DNA of 64,000 nucleotides from Thermogemmatispora aurantia (GCF_008974285.1 NZ_BKZV01000003.1:434001-498000), one strand, 5' to 3'. Positions 20,383 through 29,489 are shown, counted from the first letter of the stretch. A program made the numbers and translations. Notes: generated by a model from the sequence alone, not told the origin.

Positions 20383-21738
20383 ATGGCCACGGAAGATGTG
20401 CCTTCCCCCATTCGCCTGGTGGTTGAACCGCAGGAGAGCCTTGCCGACGCACCACTCTCTATCCAGCTACAGGGTCTGGAGCCAGGCCAGCAGGTCACGC
20501 TCCACGCTTCCACTCTCGACGGCTGGCGCTGCTCCTGGGCATCATGGGCCACCTTTGTCGCTGACGAGGAGGGAACGGTCGATGTCAACCAGCAGGCGCC
20601 GCTGGCAGGCAGCTACGAGGGAGTGGATGCACTGGGCCTGTTGTGGTCTATGACACTGCAAGATCCCGCCGAGAGTCACCTTTTTGTGAAGACCACAGCT
20701 ACGCCCCTCACCATTACGCTCAATGCAACATGCGACGATCAGGTGGTCGCCTCGGCCCGCATCCAGCGTCTCTTTGCAGCACCAGGAGTGCAGCGGATCA
20801 ACCTTGAGGGACCGGACATGGTGGGAACGCTCTTTCTTCCGTCAGGGCCAGGACCTCACCCTTGTGTGATTCTGCTCAATGGCTCAGATGGCGGCTTCCA
20901 TGCCCATAGCGCCGCGCTCCTGGCCTCTCACGGCTTCGCAGCCTTTGCTCTGGCCTATTTCGGCGTCGAAAATTGTCCGCCTCATCTTCTTACCATCCCT
21001 CTTGAATATTTTGAACAGGCCTTCAGCTGGCTCGGAAATCAACCGGCTATTGACAGTACGCGCCTGGCAATCTGCGGCCTCTCCCGGGGGGCTGAGCTGG
21101 CCCTGCTCCTGGCATCTACTTTTCCAGCGGTGAAGGCTGTCATCGCTGGCTCCCCCAGCAGTCTTCTCTGGCCCGGCCTGAAAGGCTATCGCAGCGTCAA
21201 TGAGCCGGCCTGGACATATTGCGGTGAGGCCCTCCCTTACCTGGCGGCCTCTTCTTCGGGCAAGTTCGCCGCTTTTTTGAGTGTGGTGAGCTTTCTGTGG
21301 GGTATGCTGCGGCGGAAGCCCTTCAGGCTCACCAGGATCTTTCTGAAGCAGCTGCAGCAGGCTGATCCCGAGGCCATCGCCAGAGCCAGTATCGCCGTAG
21401 AGCGTATCGCTGGCCCCATCCTGCTGGTGGCTGGAAGCGATGATCAGGTCTGGCCTTCCTGCCAGTTCGCAGAGCGGATTAGAGCACGCCTCGAGAAGCA
21501 CGGTTTCAGCCACTCCTGCACCTATCTTCGCTATGAGGGCGCCGGTCACTTCATCTGCTGCCCCTACGGTGTACCTTCCCTCCCCCCTTGGGTCAGCCGC
21601 GGCTCGGCGGCAGACAGGGGGCCAATCGTGGCTTTTGGAGGCACCGCGCTCCTCAACGCTCATGCATCACAGGATTGCTGGTATAAGCTTCTGTCCTTTC
21701 TACAGGAGGCATTGGAGAGGGAGAGCCAGCAGGCATGA
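20383..21738 (+). CDS. Acyl-CoA thioesterase/BAAT-family alpha/beta hydrolase
   Basis: A 451-residue protein with the two-domain layout of the acyl-CoA thioesterase/bile-acid-CoA N-acyltransferase family: an N-terminal beta domain (residues about 10-130, 'LEPGQQVTLHAS') and a C-terminal alpha/beta hydrolase. Catalytic triad candidates: Ser234 in GLSRGAE, Asp353 or Asp354 in GSDDQVWPS and His389 in GAGHF. A serine nucleophile favours hydrolysis (thioesterase) over amino-acid conjugation, which in the animal enzymes uses cysteine. AGGAGGG lies eight bases before the ATG. No operon partner; natural substrate unknown. Bacterial members are sometimes linked to acyl-CoA or antibiotic metabolism, but nothing here shows that. 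Confidence 0.8.
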   Translation: MATEDVPSPIRLVVEPQESLADAPLSIQLQGLEPGQQVTLHASTLDGWRCSWASWATFVADEEGTVDVNQQAPLAGSYEGVDALGLLWSMTLQDPAESHLFVKTTATPLTITLNATCDDQVVASARIQRLFAAPGVQRINLEGPDMVGTLFLPSGPGPHPCVILLNGSDGGFHAHSAALLASHGFAAFALAYFGVENCPPHLLTIPLEYFEQAFSWLGNQPAIDSTRLAICGLSRGAELALLLASTFPAVKAVIAGSPSSLLWPGLKGYRSVNEPAWTYCGEALPYLAASSSGKFAAFLSVVSFLWGMLRRKPFRLTRIFLKQLQQADPEAIARASIAVERIAGPILLVAGSDDQVWPSCQFAERIRARLEKHGFSHSCTYLRYEGAGHFICCPYGVPSLPPWVSRGSAADRGPIVAFGGTALLNAHASQDCWYKLLSFLQEALERESQQA

Positions 21739-22025
21739 AAGCGGCAAAGTAGCCACACTGACTGGTGGCTGCCGATTCGCTTGAGACAGCTCTCTCCCTT
21801 AGCTCGCACCGCGCTCCGCCGACCTCTACACCGCCCGCCTGGCGAGTGCCCAGGGCCTGATCGACAAGGGCAAGCATGACCGCCCTCAGCGCCCGCCTGG
21901 CGAGATGGCGCGGCTTTTCATGCTTGCCCTTCTTCACCTGGATTGCATACCGGTGAGGCACCCTGCAGCTCTCCCCTGCCCAGCAGCGGATGCAGCAAGC
22001 GCGCCACAGACAGATCGTTCCAGAC
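21739..22025. repeat. Intergenic region with a 14-bp inverted repeat and a 15-bp direct repeat
   Basis: No gene seen. AAGGGCAAGCATGA (21866-21879) and TCATGCTTGCCCTT (21918-21931) are perfect inverted arms with a 38-base loop. CGCCCGCCTGGCGAG occurs twice (about 21831 and 21890), the second copy inside the loop. The inverted repeat may act as a bidirectional terminator between the converging thioesterase gene and dehydrogenase remnant. Confidence 0.4.
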
Positions 22026-22845
22026 CTAGGGCTTCAAGATTACTTTGGTATAGCCCTCGACCCGCTTGTCAAACTTCTCATAAGCTACCGGGGCCTCGTC
22101 TAACGGCACCCGATGCGAGACAATGAAGCTGGGCTTGGCCCGTCCCGCGATAATCAGATCGCGCAGATAGCGATTATAGCGCTTGACGTTGCACTGGCCC
22201 GTGGCCAGGCGCAGCCCCTTTTCGAACAGCTTGCCAAAGGAGATGAGCAGGCGCCCCTCCCTGGCATGTGGATCAACGCCTCCCGGATCGGTCGGCACGT
22301 AGAGGCCAGGAATGCCCAGCATCCCAGTGGGATTCACGACTCGGATGAGCGCCTCCAAAACAGCAGAGGGGGCCTCGCTGTCCTGACCCGGCTGGATCGC
22401 CTGATAGCCAACGGCATCAATGCCCTTGTCCACTCCATCGCCGCCGCGCCGCTCGCGAATCTGCTCGACCGGGTCCCCTTTGCTGAAGTCAATCGGGATT
22501 GCACCAATCTCCTCGATCTTCTTTAAGCGCTCCGGCACCCGGTCGACGACATAGACCTCAGCAGCTCCACGCAGCAGGCAGCTATAAGCGGCCATCACTC
22601 CGACTGGGCCGGCCCCGAAGATGGCCACCGTCTCCCCAGGTGAGACCTGCGCCAGCTCGGCCCCGTGATAGCCCGTGGGGAAGATATCGGCCAGGAGGGC
22701 AAAATCATCCTCGTGCTCGGTCCCGGGTGGCAGCTTGAGCGCATTAAAGTCCGCATAGGGTACTCGCAAATATTCTGCCTGCCCACCAGGATAAGGCCCC
22801 ATTGCCACATAACCATAGGCGCCACCAGCGAAGCCGGGATTGACG
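22026..22845 (-). pseudogene. 5'-truncated copy of the zinc-dependent formaldehyde dehydrogenase
   Basis: The reading frame matches the C-terminal 270 or so residues of the intact dehydrogenase at 36802-37935, with about 16 differences in 260 aligned residues by direct comparison. Similarity stops abruptly upstream of VNPGFAGGAYGYVAMG, near base 22845. The missing part holds the whole catalytic-zinc region (CICGSDLH, GHE) and the four-cysteine structural zinc loop, so the product could not be active. The Rossmann motif GAGPVG is kept. Few changes and no frameshift suggest a fairly recent partial duplication. Confidence 0.8.
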
Positions 22846-23059
22846 GCATCGTATGGATTCCCTATCTATAAAAGCCGGTATCCTGGATGCAAGTGGCACA
22901 AAGACGTGTTCGCGTTAACTCTCCATATTGCTCATCCTCCTGAAAAATATGATACCAATCAGAAATGTCTTACCCGATGGATGGTGCTTCATGCTGTCAA
23001 ACTCACCGCAGAGAGGCGGATGCAGAAGTGCCTCTTCCTGTCACACTCGTCAGGCTTTC

Positions 23060-23079
23060 TGTGTCATACTTATGACACA
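23060..23079. promoter_or_regulatory. Operator-like palindrome ahead of the broken sigma gene
   Basis: Perfect 9-bp arms TGTGTCATA and TATGACACA separated by CT, with the symmetry continuing weakly outward (TTTCT/AGAAA). The site ends 25 bases before the ATG at 23105, a typical position for a TetR- or MerR-type repressor site. The cognate regulator is not apparent in the window. Confidence 0.5.
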
Positions 23080-23104
23080 AAGAAATCAGGAAATGTGACC
23101 GACG

Positions 23105-23995
23105 ATGAACACCTCTAACTGGCTAGCCACCCAATTTGAGGCGGAGCGCCCTCGCTTGCGAGCACTAGCCTACCGCATGCTCGGCTCACTCTCTGAAGCG
23201 GAGGATGCCGTGCAGGAGTCCTGGCTTCATCTGAGCCGTTCCGACACGAGCACCATCTCAAATCTGGGAGGATGGCTAACGACAACGGTGGCGCGCATCT
23301 GCCTCAACATGCTGCGTGTCCGCAAGTCTCGGCCCTAGGACTCCCTGGAAGCCAAAGTCACGGATCTGGAAGCCATATTAGGCGGGCCCCAATCGAGCGA
23401 CCCGGAGCAAGAGGTGGAACTGGCCGATGCGATTGGCTTAGCTCTGCTCGTGGTGCTCGATAGGCTCACGCCCGCCGAACGCCTCGCCTTCATGTTGCAC
23501 GACATCTTCGCCGTTCCTTTCGATGAGATCGCACCACTGGTGGGACGCTCGGAGGCAGCGACCCGGCAGCTCGCCAGCCGTGCACGTCGTAGGGTGCGGG
23601 GAGGGGCCTCGGTGCAAGATGCGGAGTTGGTCGCACAACGAGAAGTGATAGAAGCCTTCCTCACCGCCGTCCGCGAGGGATCTCTTGATGAGCTTCTCAC
23701 TGTGCTCGACCCGGATGTCGTCTTCCGTATCGAATCCCAGGCCCTGCCAGCGGGAGCGCGGAGAGAGCTGCACGGCTCGGCAGCGGCGGCCACACTGATT
23801 GTGAAGCATACTCAGCTTTTCTGGTCCTGCGGAACGGCACTGGTAAACGGCTCTGTGGGAATCATCGTGGCCCCCTATGGCAAGCTGCGCGCCGTTGGCA
23901 TCCCTGTGATCAGTAAAGGCAAGATCATTGCCCCCACTACAATTACTGATCCTGTGCGCTTGCAAGAGATGCATCTTGCCATCCTTGACAACTGA
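23105..23995 (+). pseudogene. ECF sigma factor with SnoaL-like C-terminal domain, interrupted by an in-frame amber codon
   Basis: Read through one TAG, the frame encodes about 296 residues of an extracytoplasmic-function sigma factor. Region 2 lies upstream (RLRALAYRMLGSLSEAEDAVQESWL); region 4 (LTPAERLAFMLHDIFAVPFDEIAPLVGRSEAATRQLASRARRR) and a SnoaL-like regulatory domain lie downstream. The TAG at 23336-23338 falls in the linker (KSRP-stop-DSLEAKV); related proteins have Glu or Arg residues there, so a single GAG to TAG change is likely. Everything else is in one frame and well conserved, so the inactivation looks recent, unless it is a base-call error or suppressed. A palindromic operator lies just upstream. 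Confidence 0.75.
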
Positions 23996-24324
23996 CATGC
24001 CCGCCTCCCTTGATGTAGGACAGGCCAGGCAAGCAACTGGAAGGCATGGTATACCACAACCAAGCTGTCTCTCTTTCTTACTGCAATATGTGAGCGAAGA
24101 GCGCCCTCCCTACCAGAGCGAGGTGCAGACAGCCGTAGTCAGGGCAGGACAGCCAGAGACCCAGCCGGCAAAGGACCTTTTGTGTTGCACTGGGCCGAGG
24201 AAAGGACCAGGCAGGGTTGTCATCATGACAGATTTGGAGCTTGCGCACCCATTTCCGGCACGTATAGCCCCCGAGGTGGCCCCGCGCGAACGGAGCGTGC
24301 ATCGGCAGACCGTGCCCCCGAGGC
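23996..24324. other. Non-coding stretch
   Basis: No gene supported between the sigma-factor remnant and the maltodextrin-operon promoter; long frames here have no conserved features. Confidence 0.5.
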
Positions 24325-24353
24325 TTGACAAAGGGCTGCCCCTCATATATACT
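24325..24353 (+). promoter_or_regulatory. Consensus promoter of the MarR-maltodextrin operon
   Basis: TTGACA (24325-24330), a 17-base spacer and TATACT (24348-24353) give a near-perfect sigma70-type promoter. Transcription would start near 24360, leaving a leader of about 108 bases before the MarR-type gene. Confidence 0.65.
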
Positions 24354-24358
24354 TTCCA

Positions 24359-24403
24359 TTGCAACAATATTTTTAGCAACAATTGCAATCGCAACAAATT
24401 GCG
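24359..24403. promoter_or_regulatory. Three GCAACAA direct repeats with 15-bp period (operator array)
   Basis: GCAACAA begins at 24361, 24376 and 24391. The second and third copies are followed by TTGC, making GCAA-n3/4-TTGC dyads of the kind bound by winged-helix dimers. The array covers the expected transcription start of the operon, so binding would block initiation. The MarR protein encoded just downstream is the obvious candidate ligand (autoregulation), but this is inferred. Confidence 0.55.
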
Positions 24404-24467
24404 CTCTCGCCTGGTAAGGCACTGGACCAGCGAGCCGCGCTGCTGCGGAAAGGGGCACGCCAAGCGC

Positions 24468-24953
24468 ATGGAGGACTACCAGGACTACCGTCTCTTTCAA
24501 GAGCTGAGCTTGCTGCTTGACCACGCCGACCGCCTGGTCCTTCGTCAGTTTCGTCTGAATACGCTGCAATACAATGCTCTGCTCCTGCTCGATGCCGACG
24601 AGGGCTGGCGGCTGACGGATCTCAGCGAACGTCTGCTGTGTGAGCGGAGCACGGTCACCCGCCTGGTAGATTATCTGGAAAGCGAGGGCTTGATTGCCCG
24701 CAGCCCCGACCCTGGCGATCGCCGCTCGCAGCGCGTCACGCTGACAGCAGCGGGCGTCGCTCGACGCCGCGAGGCCCAGGCCGCCATTGAGGAGGCCATT
24801 CGCCGCCGCTTCAGCGTCCTGAACGGCGAAGAGGAGCGGCAGCTCATCGCCATGCTCAAGCGCTTGCGCGCGGTCGTGAGCGCCGAGATCGAAGCAACCT
24901 CGGAAGCGCCCTCGCCCTCGCCCTCGCCCGAAGCGAGCGACACGCTGTCCTAG
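24468..24953 (+). CDS. MarR-family transcriptional regulator
   Basis: A 161-residue winged-helix protein. The recognition helix region LTDLSERLLCERSTVTRLVDYLESEGLI and the wing with the MarR 'DPGDRRSQRVTLTAAG' signature are clear. The start at 24468 (MEDYQDYRLF) is chosen because family similarity begins there, although the open frame extends further up through the leader. The C-terminus ends in a Ser-Pro-rich tail. It is the first gene of an operon with a GH13 enzyme 30 bases downstream and a maltodextrin-type importer, so it probably controls alpha-glucan use in response to a sugar or other small ligand. Candidate operators lie at the promoter. Confidence 0.85.
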   Translation: MEDYQDYRLFQELSLLLDHADRLVLRQFRLNTLQYNALLLLDADEGWRLTDLSERLLCERSTVTRLVDYLESEGLIARSPDPGDRRSQRVTLTAAGVARRREAQAAIEEAIRRRFSVLNGEEERQLIAMLKRLRAVVSAEIEATSEAPSPSPSPEASDTLS

Positions 24954-24983
24954 TTCGCACTACAGGTAGGTAGGAACGCCAAG

Positions 24984-26927
24984 ATGCCAGAGATCTTTGA
25001 GTCAGCCACAGATGCTACCCCCGCGCCGTCGGAGCCGGACGCCGAGCAGATGGCGGCAGTGCCCGGCGACCTGCCCTTGAGCGAGATCCTCAGCCGCTGG
25101 ACAGCACAACGTAGTCAATTTCGCCATGATAATACTATTCTTCCCCTGGCTCCTATCCCCGGCGAGCCAGTCGAAGTGTGGGCCACCAGCGGCGAGGAGC
25201 TGCCCATCGAGCGCGCCGTGCTCTACTACACCGTCGACGGCAGTCGCCCCGATCGCACGTCGACGGCCCTGCCGATGGAGCGCGCCTGCGTGACCTGGGA
25301 CCCGCACGCTGGCTATATTACCCACTGGCTGGCTCGCATCCCCGGTCAGCCAGCCGGCACGCGCGTGCGCTACCGCATCGCCGGCTGGCTGACCCGTCCC
25401 GGCTCGCTTCCTGCCGAAGAGCCGGAGATCTGGGTCCAGGACGGCCAGGGCTTTGCCTTCCACTTTGTGGGTGAGCGCGCCTTCACAACCTTCGCCTACC
25501 TCGTCGAAGAGGAGCAGCAGCGTCGTCCGCCTTCGTGGGCGACAGAGGCCGTCATCTATCAGATTTTTCTCGACCGCTTCCGCAGCGATGCCGCCGATGG
25601 CCATTTTCCACCCGCGAGCGAGCCACACGCCCTGTATGGAGGGACGCTGAACGGCGTCCGCGCCGCTCTGCCCTATCTCTCAGAGCTGGGCGTGACCTGC
25701 TTGTGGCTCTCTCCCCTGCACCTGGCCGAAAGCTATCATCGCTATGACGCCCTCGACTACTTCCGCGTTGATCCCCGTCTGGGCAGCAGCACCGATCTCC
25801 AGGCCCTCGTCGAGGAGGCCCATGCTCGTGGCATGCGCGTCCTGCTCGACTTCGTGCCGGCACACGTCTCCTGGCATCATCCTGCCTTCGTGGCCGCGCA
25901 GATGGATCGTCAGGCCCCCTCTCACGACTGGTTCTATTTCGAGCGCTGGCCCGATCGCTATGGCACCTTCCTCGACGCTGTTCCCAGCCTTCCTTCCCTG
26001 CGCTCAGAGAGCGAAGGGGCCAGACGCCATATTATCGCCAGCGCCCTGCACTGGCTGAGCGAGTACGGAGTCGATGGCTTCCGCCTTGATCACGCCATCG
26101 GCCACAGCATGGACTTCTGGTGCGAGTTTCGCCAGGCCACGCGCTCAGTGCGTCCCGATGTGTTTTTGCTGGGCGAGGTCACCGATACACCCGACGCTTT
26201 GCGCCGCTATCATGGCAGGCTGGATGCGGTGCTCGACTTTCCACTGGCAGCAGCCTTACGCTCAACCTTTGGCGTCCGCACCTGGGACCTGGGCCGCTTC
26301 GAGCGCTTCCTCAGCTCCTATGAGAGCTATATGGAGGATGGCCCCGCCCGCGCGAGCTTTCTCGATAACCACGATATGAATCGCTTCCTTTTTATTACCG
26401 GCCATCGTCCGGAACTGCTCAAGATGGCGGCCCTTTGCCAATTCACGCTGGCCCCAACTCCCATCATCTATTACGGGACGGAGGTCGGTATGTCCCAACG
26501 TGCTGACATCTCAACAAAAGCCTTTGGCGGCGATGCCGAGGCTCGCGCCGCGATGCCCTGGCGCCCAGAAGACTGGAATCAGGAGCTGCTCGCCTTTTAC
26601 CGGTCCCTGATCCGCCTGCGGCGCGTCTTGCCGGTTCTGACCTACGGTGCGCGTCGTGTCGTTCACCTGGATACTAGCCAGGCAACCTATGCCTACGTGC
26701 GCACCCACGCCGGCGGCCAGCGCCTGGAGCGGGGCGACGTTCTGGTGCTCTTCAATCTGAGCGAGCAGCCTCAAACTGTCGTGCTGCCAGAGGTGGCGCT
26801 CCCTCCGGCTGCGACCACACTTCTGGCCAGCGGTCAGGCACCAGTCATACGTAGGTCTCAACATCAGGTTGCCATAACTAGTGAGCCGTTGAGCGGAGCA
26901 GTTTTCTCATGGCAGGAAGGAGGATGA
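24984..26927 (+). CDS. GH13 alpha-amylase-family enzyme (neopullulanase/cyclomaltodextrinase-like), cytoplasmic
   Basis: A 647-residue glycoside hydrolase family 13 enzyme without signal peptide. An N-terminal beta-sandwich (residues about 60-180, CBM34-like position) is followed by the TIM barrel: nucleophile Asp369 (GFRLDHA), acid/base Glu398 (LLGEVTD) and transition-state Asp464 (FLDNHD). The arrangement and lack of export signal fit enzymes that cut imported maltodextrins or cyclodextrins to glucose and maltose. It is encoded directly before an ABC importer and a secreted CGTase-like amylase, so it is likely the intracellular step of that route. Exact specificity (neopullulanase, cyclomaltodextrinase or trehalose-type) cannot be settled by eye. 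Confidence 0.85.
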   Translation: MPEIFESATDATPAPSEPDAEQMAAVPGDLPLSEILSRWTAQRSQFRHDNTILPLAPIPGEPVEVWATSGEELPIERAVLYYTVDGSRPDRTSTALPMERACVTWDPHAGYITHWLARIPGQPAGTRVRYRIAGWLTRPGSLPAEEPEIWVQDGQGFAFHFVGERAFTTFAYLVEEEQQRRPPSWATEAVIYQIFLDRFRSDAADGHFPPASEPHALYGGTLNGVRAALPYLSELGVTCLWLSPLHLAESYHRYDALDYFRVDPRLGSSTDLQALVEEAHARGMRVLLDFVPAHVSWHHPAFVAAQMDRQAPSHDWFYFERWPDRYGTFLDAVPSLPSLRSESEGARRHIIASALHWLSEYGVDGFRLDHAIGHSMDFWCEFRQATRSVRPDVFLLGEVTDTPDALRRYHGRLDAVLDFPLAAALRSTFGVRTWDLGRFERFLSSYESYMEDGPARASFLDNHDMNRFLFITGHRPELLKMAALCQFTLAPTPIIYYGTEVGMSQRADISTKAFGGDAEARAAMPWRPEDWNQELLAFYRSLIRLRRVLPVLTYGARRVVHLDTSQATYAYVRTHAGGQRLERGDVLVLFNLSEQPQTVVLPEVALPPAATTLLASGQAPVIRRSQHQVAITSEPLSGAVFSWQEGG

Positions 26928-26970
26928 GAGCCGCCTTCTCCCCCGTTGATCGCCGTGCACCCTTCACAAG

Positions 26971-26990
26971 AAGAGCGCCGCACGCTCTTT
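26971..26990 (+). terminator. Small intra-operon hairpin
   Basis: AAGAGCG and CGCTCTT pair around a 5-base loop 44 bases after the GH13 stop, followed by only one extra T. It may be a processing or attenuation site rather than a full terminator, as the binding-protein gene starts 114 bases later. Confidence 0.35.
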
Positions 26991-27103
26991 GACAACCAGA
27001 CTAACGACAACACAACCCTGGGTTTTGCGTCCAGTGGGGAGAGTGCACAGCAAGCCGTCTGCCTCTCCCCGGCTATCTTCCCTCTTGTCAGAGAGGATGA
27101 GAG

Positions 27104-28387
27104 ATGATGAAGAAGACTTTTGCCTCGCGTGCATCTGACAGTCGGCCATTGCTGGCCATGTTCCTGTTCAGCCTCATGCTCGCGCTGCTGCTCTCAGCCT
27201 GTGGTGGTGCCGAAAACAGCGGCAGCAACAACAGCAGCAGCATCGACTTTAGTGGTACGATTGTTATCTGGCATGGCTGGCAAGGCGCCTACCTGCAGGC
27301 CAAGCAGGCTATTTTTAACGAATATATGCGCCTGCACCCCAAAGTAAAGATCGTGCTGGTCCACCAGGATAACATCGCCAGCAAGGCGGCCACTGCGGTT
27401 AAGGCCGGCAATGGTCCCGATATCATCGCCTTCACCGACGATAATCTGGGATCGCTGGCGCTCGGCCATGTCGTTGTGCCGCTCGACCAGTACATCAGCC
27501 AGGACTATCTCAACCGGACCTATACCCCGGCGGCGGCTTCAGCCCTGGTCTTTAACGGCCACGTCTACGGCGTCCCGGAGGCCGTCGAAGCCGTCACCCT
27601 CATGTACAATAAGAGCCTGATCTCGGCGGACCAGCTTCCCAAGACCACCAACGACCTGCTGGCCTTCGAGAAACGCTATGAGCAGGCCCACCCGGGTCAG
27701 TATGGCGTCGTCTGGCCAACCGAAGACGCCTACTTCAATGCCCCCTGGTTCTACGGCTTCGGGGCCCAGTATGTGACGCCCGATGGCAAAGCCCACCTCG
27801 ATACGCCCCAGGCCCTGCAGGCGATGGAGTATATCGCCTCTTTCCGCCCCTATCTCCCGAAGCAGCCGACCTACGATGTGGTTTCCTCGCTCTTCGCCGA
27901 GGGCAAGGCCGCCATCATCATTAATGGTCCCTGGTCCTATGCCGATTACGCTAGTGGAGGGAAGATCAACATCGGCTTCGCCACGCTACCGATCGTGAGC
28001 GCTACAGGCACTCCGGCCAGGCCGTTCGTCGGGGTCAAATCGCTCTGGATGGCCAAAACTGCCAAAAATCCAGCCCTGGTGGCCGATCTGATGAAGTTCT
28101 ACACCAACAAGGCCAATCAGATCGCCATGTCGCGCGCTGACGGCGAAATTCCGGCGAACAGCGCCGCCGCCGATGATCCGGCCATTCAGCAGCTTCCCGC
28201 CGTGGCCGGCTACGCTGCTCAGGTGAAGCTGGGCGTGGCTTTGCCCAATACTCCCTACATGTCCGCGCTGTGGACACCCGTGCAGAATGCACTGACGGCA
28301 GTCTGGAACGGTACCCAGACGCCCGCTAAAGCCCTCAGCGACGCCCAGGCCGCGGCCACCAAAGGGATCGCTCAGATCAGCTCGTAG
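27104..28387 (+). CDS. Maltodextrin-type ABC transporter substrate-binding lipoprotein
   Basis: A 427-residue family 1 extracellular solute-binding protein. The signal sequence ends in a lipobox (LLSACGG, Cys near residue 31) followed by a Ser/Asn-rich linker, so the protein is membrane-anchored outside the cell. The mature part starts with the typical GTIVIWHGWQGAYLQA and has the GKAAIIINGPWSYADY block conserved in maltose/cyclodextrin-binding proteins. Two adjacent ATG codons at 27104 and 27107 follow a purine-rich stretch. It is co-transcribed with two permeases; no ATPase gene is nearby, so a shared MsmX/MalK-type ATPase elsewhere is expected. Ligand inferred from neighbouring amylases. 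Confidence 0.85.
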   Translation: MMKKTFASRASDSRPLLAMFLFSLMLALLLSACGGAENSGSNNSSSIDFSGTIVIWHGWQGAYLQAKQAIFNEYMRLHPKVKIVLVHQDNIASKAATAVKAGNGPDIIAFTDDNLGSLALGHVVVPLDQYISQDYLNRTYTPAAASALVFNGHVYGVPEAVEAVTLMYNKSLISADQLPKTTNDLLAFEKRYEQAHPGQYGVVWPTEDAYFNAPWFYGFGAQYVTPDGKAHLDTPQALQAMEYIASFRPYLPKQPTYDVVSSLFAEGKAAIIINGPWSYADYASGGKINIGFATLPIVSATGTPARPFVGVKSLWMAKTAKNPALVADLMKFYTNKANQIAMSRADGEIPANSAAADDPAIQQLPAVAGYAAQVKLGVALPNTPYMSALWTPVQNALTAVWNGTQTPAKALSDAQAAATKGIAQISS

Positions 28388-28541
28388 CCCCGGCCTTGGC
28401 GCGCTCACCAGGTAGGATGCCTGGCGCTATGCGAGCGTTCCATCGCTCAGACGCTGAAGATCATGCTCCCCCTCCTCGTTCCTCCTCCCTTTCCAGCGAT
28501 GGATCGGGAGGATGGGACGGGGAGATGAACTGGAGGCGAGG

Positions 28542-29489
28542 ATGCCTATGCTGCGAGTCAAACGGCGCACCATCATAGCCTTTCTCCTGCCCATGCTGGC
28601 TATGATGGCGGTGATCAACTTGTGGCCGATTCTCTACACCCTCTATCTGTCGACCACCAATTATAGTGAGTTTACCTCGGACAACTATCATTTCATCGGT
28701 CTGGAAAACTACCGGCAGCTGCTCTTTTCTTTCGACAGCGATTTCTTCCCGGTGCTCTGGCAGACACTGCTCTACGTCGTCGTTTGCGTGAGCTGCTTTC
28801 TGGTCGTTGGGATGCTGACCGCCCTGGCGCTGAACAATCCCCGAGTCAAGGGGCTGTCTCTCTGGCGCGTGGTGCTGCTGCTGCCCTGGGCCGCCCCTTC
28901 AGGCATCACGGCCCTGATCTGGAAGTTTCTCTTTCAGTACGATTTTGGCCCGTTCAATCAGATTGGGCGCCTGATCTTCGGTCCCCAGTTCGGGATTCCC
29001 TGGCTGCTCAACCCTACGCTGGCCTTCATCTCAGTGGTGATCGTCAATGTCTGGCTGAGCTATCCGTTCTTCACGGTGGTCATCCTGGGAGCACTGCAGG
29101 GCATTCCCGGCGAGCTGCGTGAGGCGGCACGGATCGACGGGGCCGGCCCCTGGCAGTATTTTCGCCATGTGACCTTGCCGCTGGTGACTCCAGCTCTGGT
29201 GCCTGCCACTATTCTGAGCGCCATTACGACTTTCCAGATGTTCAATACGGTCTTTCTGATCACACAAGGGGGACCGGTGGTCAGCGCCCTGAAACCGGGG
29301 GCCACGGAATTTGTCATGATCTATATGTACAATCGCATCCTGGGGGCTACGGTAGCCAACCCACACTACGGCTTTATCGCCGCCTTCGCAATTACGCTGT
29401 TTGTTATCCTCGCGGCCCTGACCTACCTGGGTTCTGGCCTGGGAACACGGTCCCCACAGACAAGCCGCTTCAGGGAGGCACAAGCATGA
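28542..29489 (+). CDS. Sugar ABC transporter permease, MalF-like
   Basis: A 315-residue inner-membrane permease with six predicted membrane segments and the EAA loop 'ELREAARIDGAGPWQYFRHVTLPLVTPAL' that docks the ATPase. GGAGG at 28532-28536 lies five bases before the ATG at 28542, so I prefer this to an in-frame ATG 10 codons upstream. It overlaps the MalG-like gene by ATGA. With that protein it forms the channel of the maltodextrin importer. Confidence 0.85.
   Translation: MPMLRVKRRTIIAFLLPMLAMMAVINLWPILYTLYLSTTNYSEFTSDNYHFIGLENYRQLLFSFDSDFFPVLWQTLLYVVVCVSCFLVVGMLTALALNNPRVKGLSLWRVVLLLPWAAPSGITALIWKFLFQYDFGPFNQIGRLIFGPQFGIPWLLNPTLAFISVVIVNVWLSYPFFTVVILGALQGIPGELREAARIDGAGPWQYFRHVTLPLVTPALVPATILSAITTFQMFNTVFLITQGGPVVSALKPGATEFVMIYMYNRILGATVANPHYGFIAAFAITLFVILAALTYLGSGLGTRSPQTSRFREAQA

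Noticed and set aside
22840..23118. 92-codon plus-strand frame overlapping the dehydrogenase remnant
   Set aside because: It spans the duplication break point and the palindromic operator and has no coding features.
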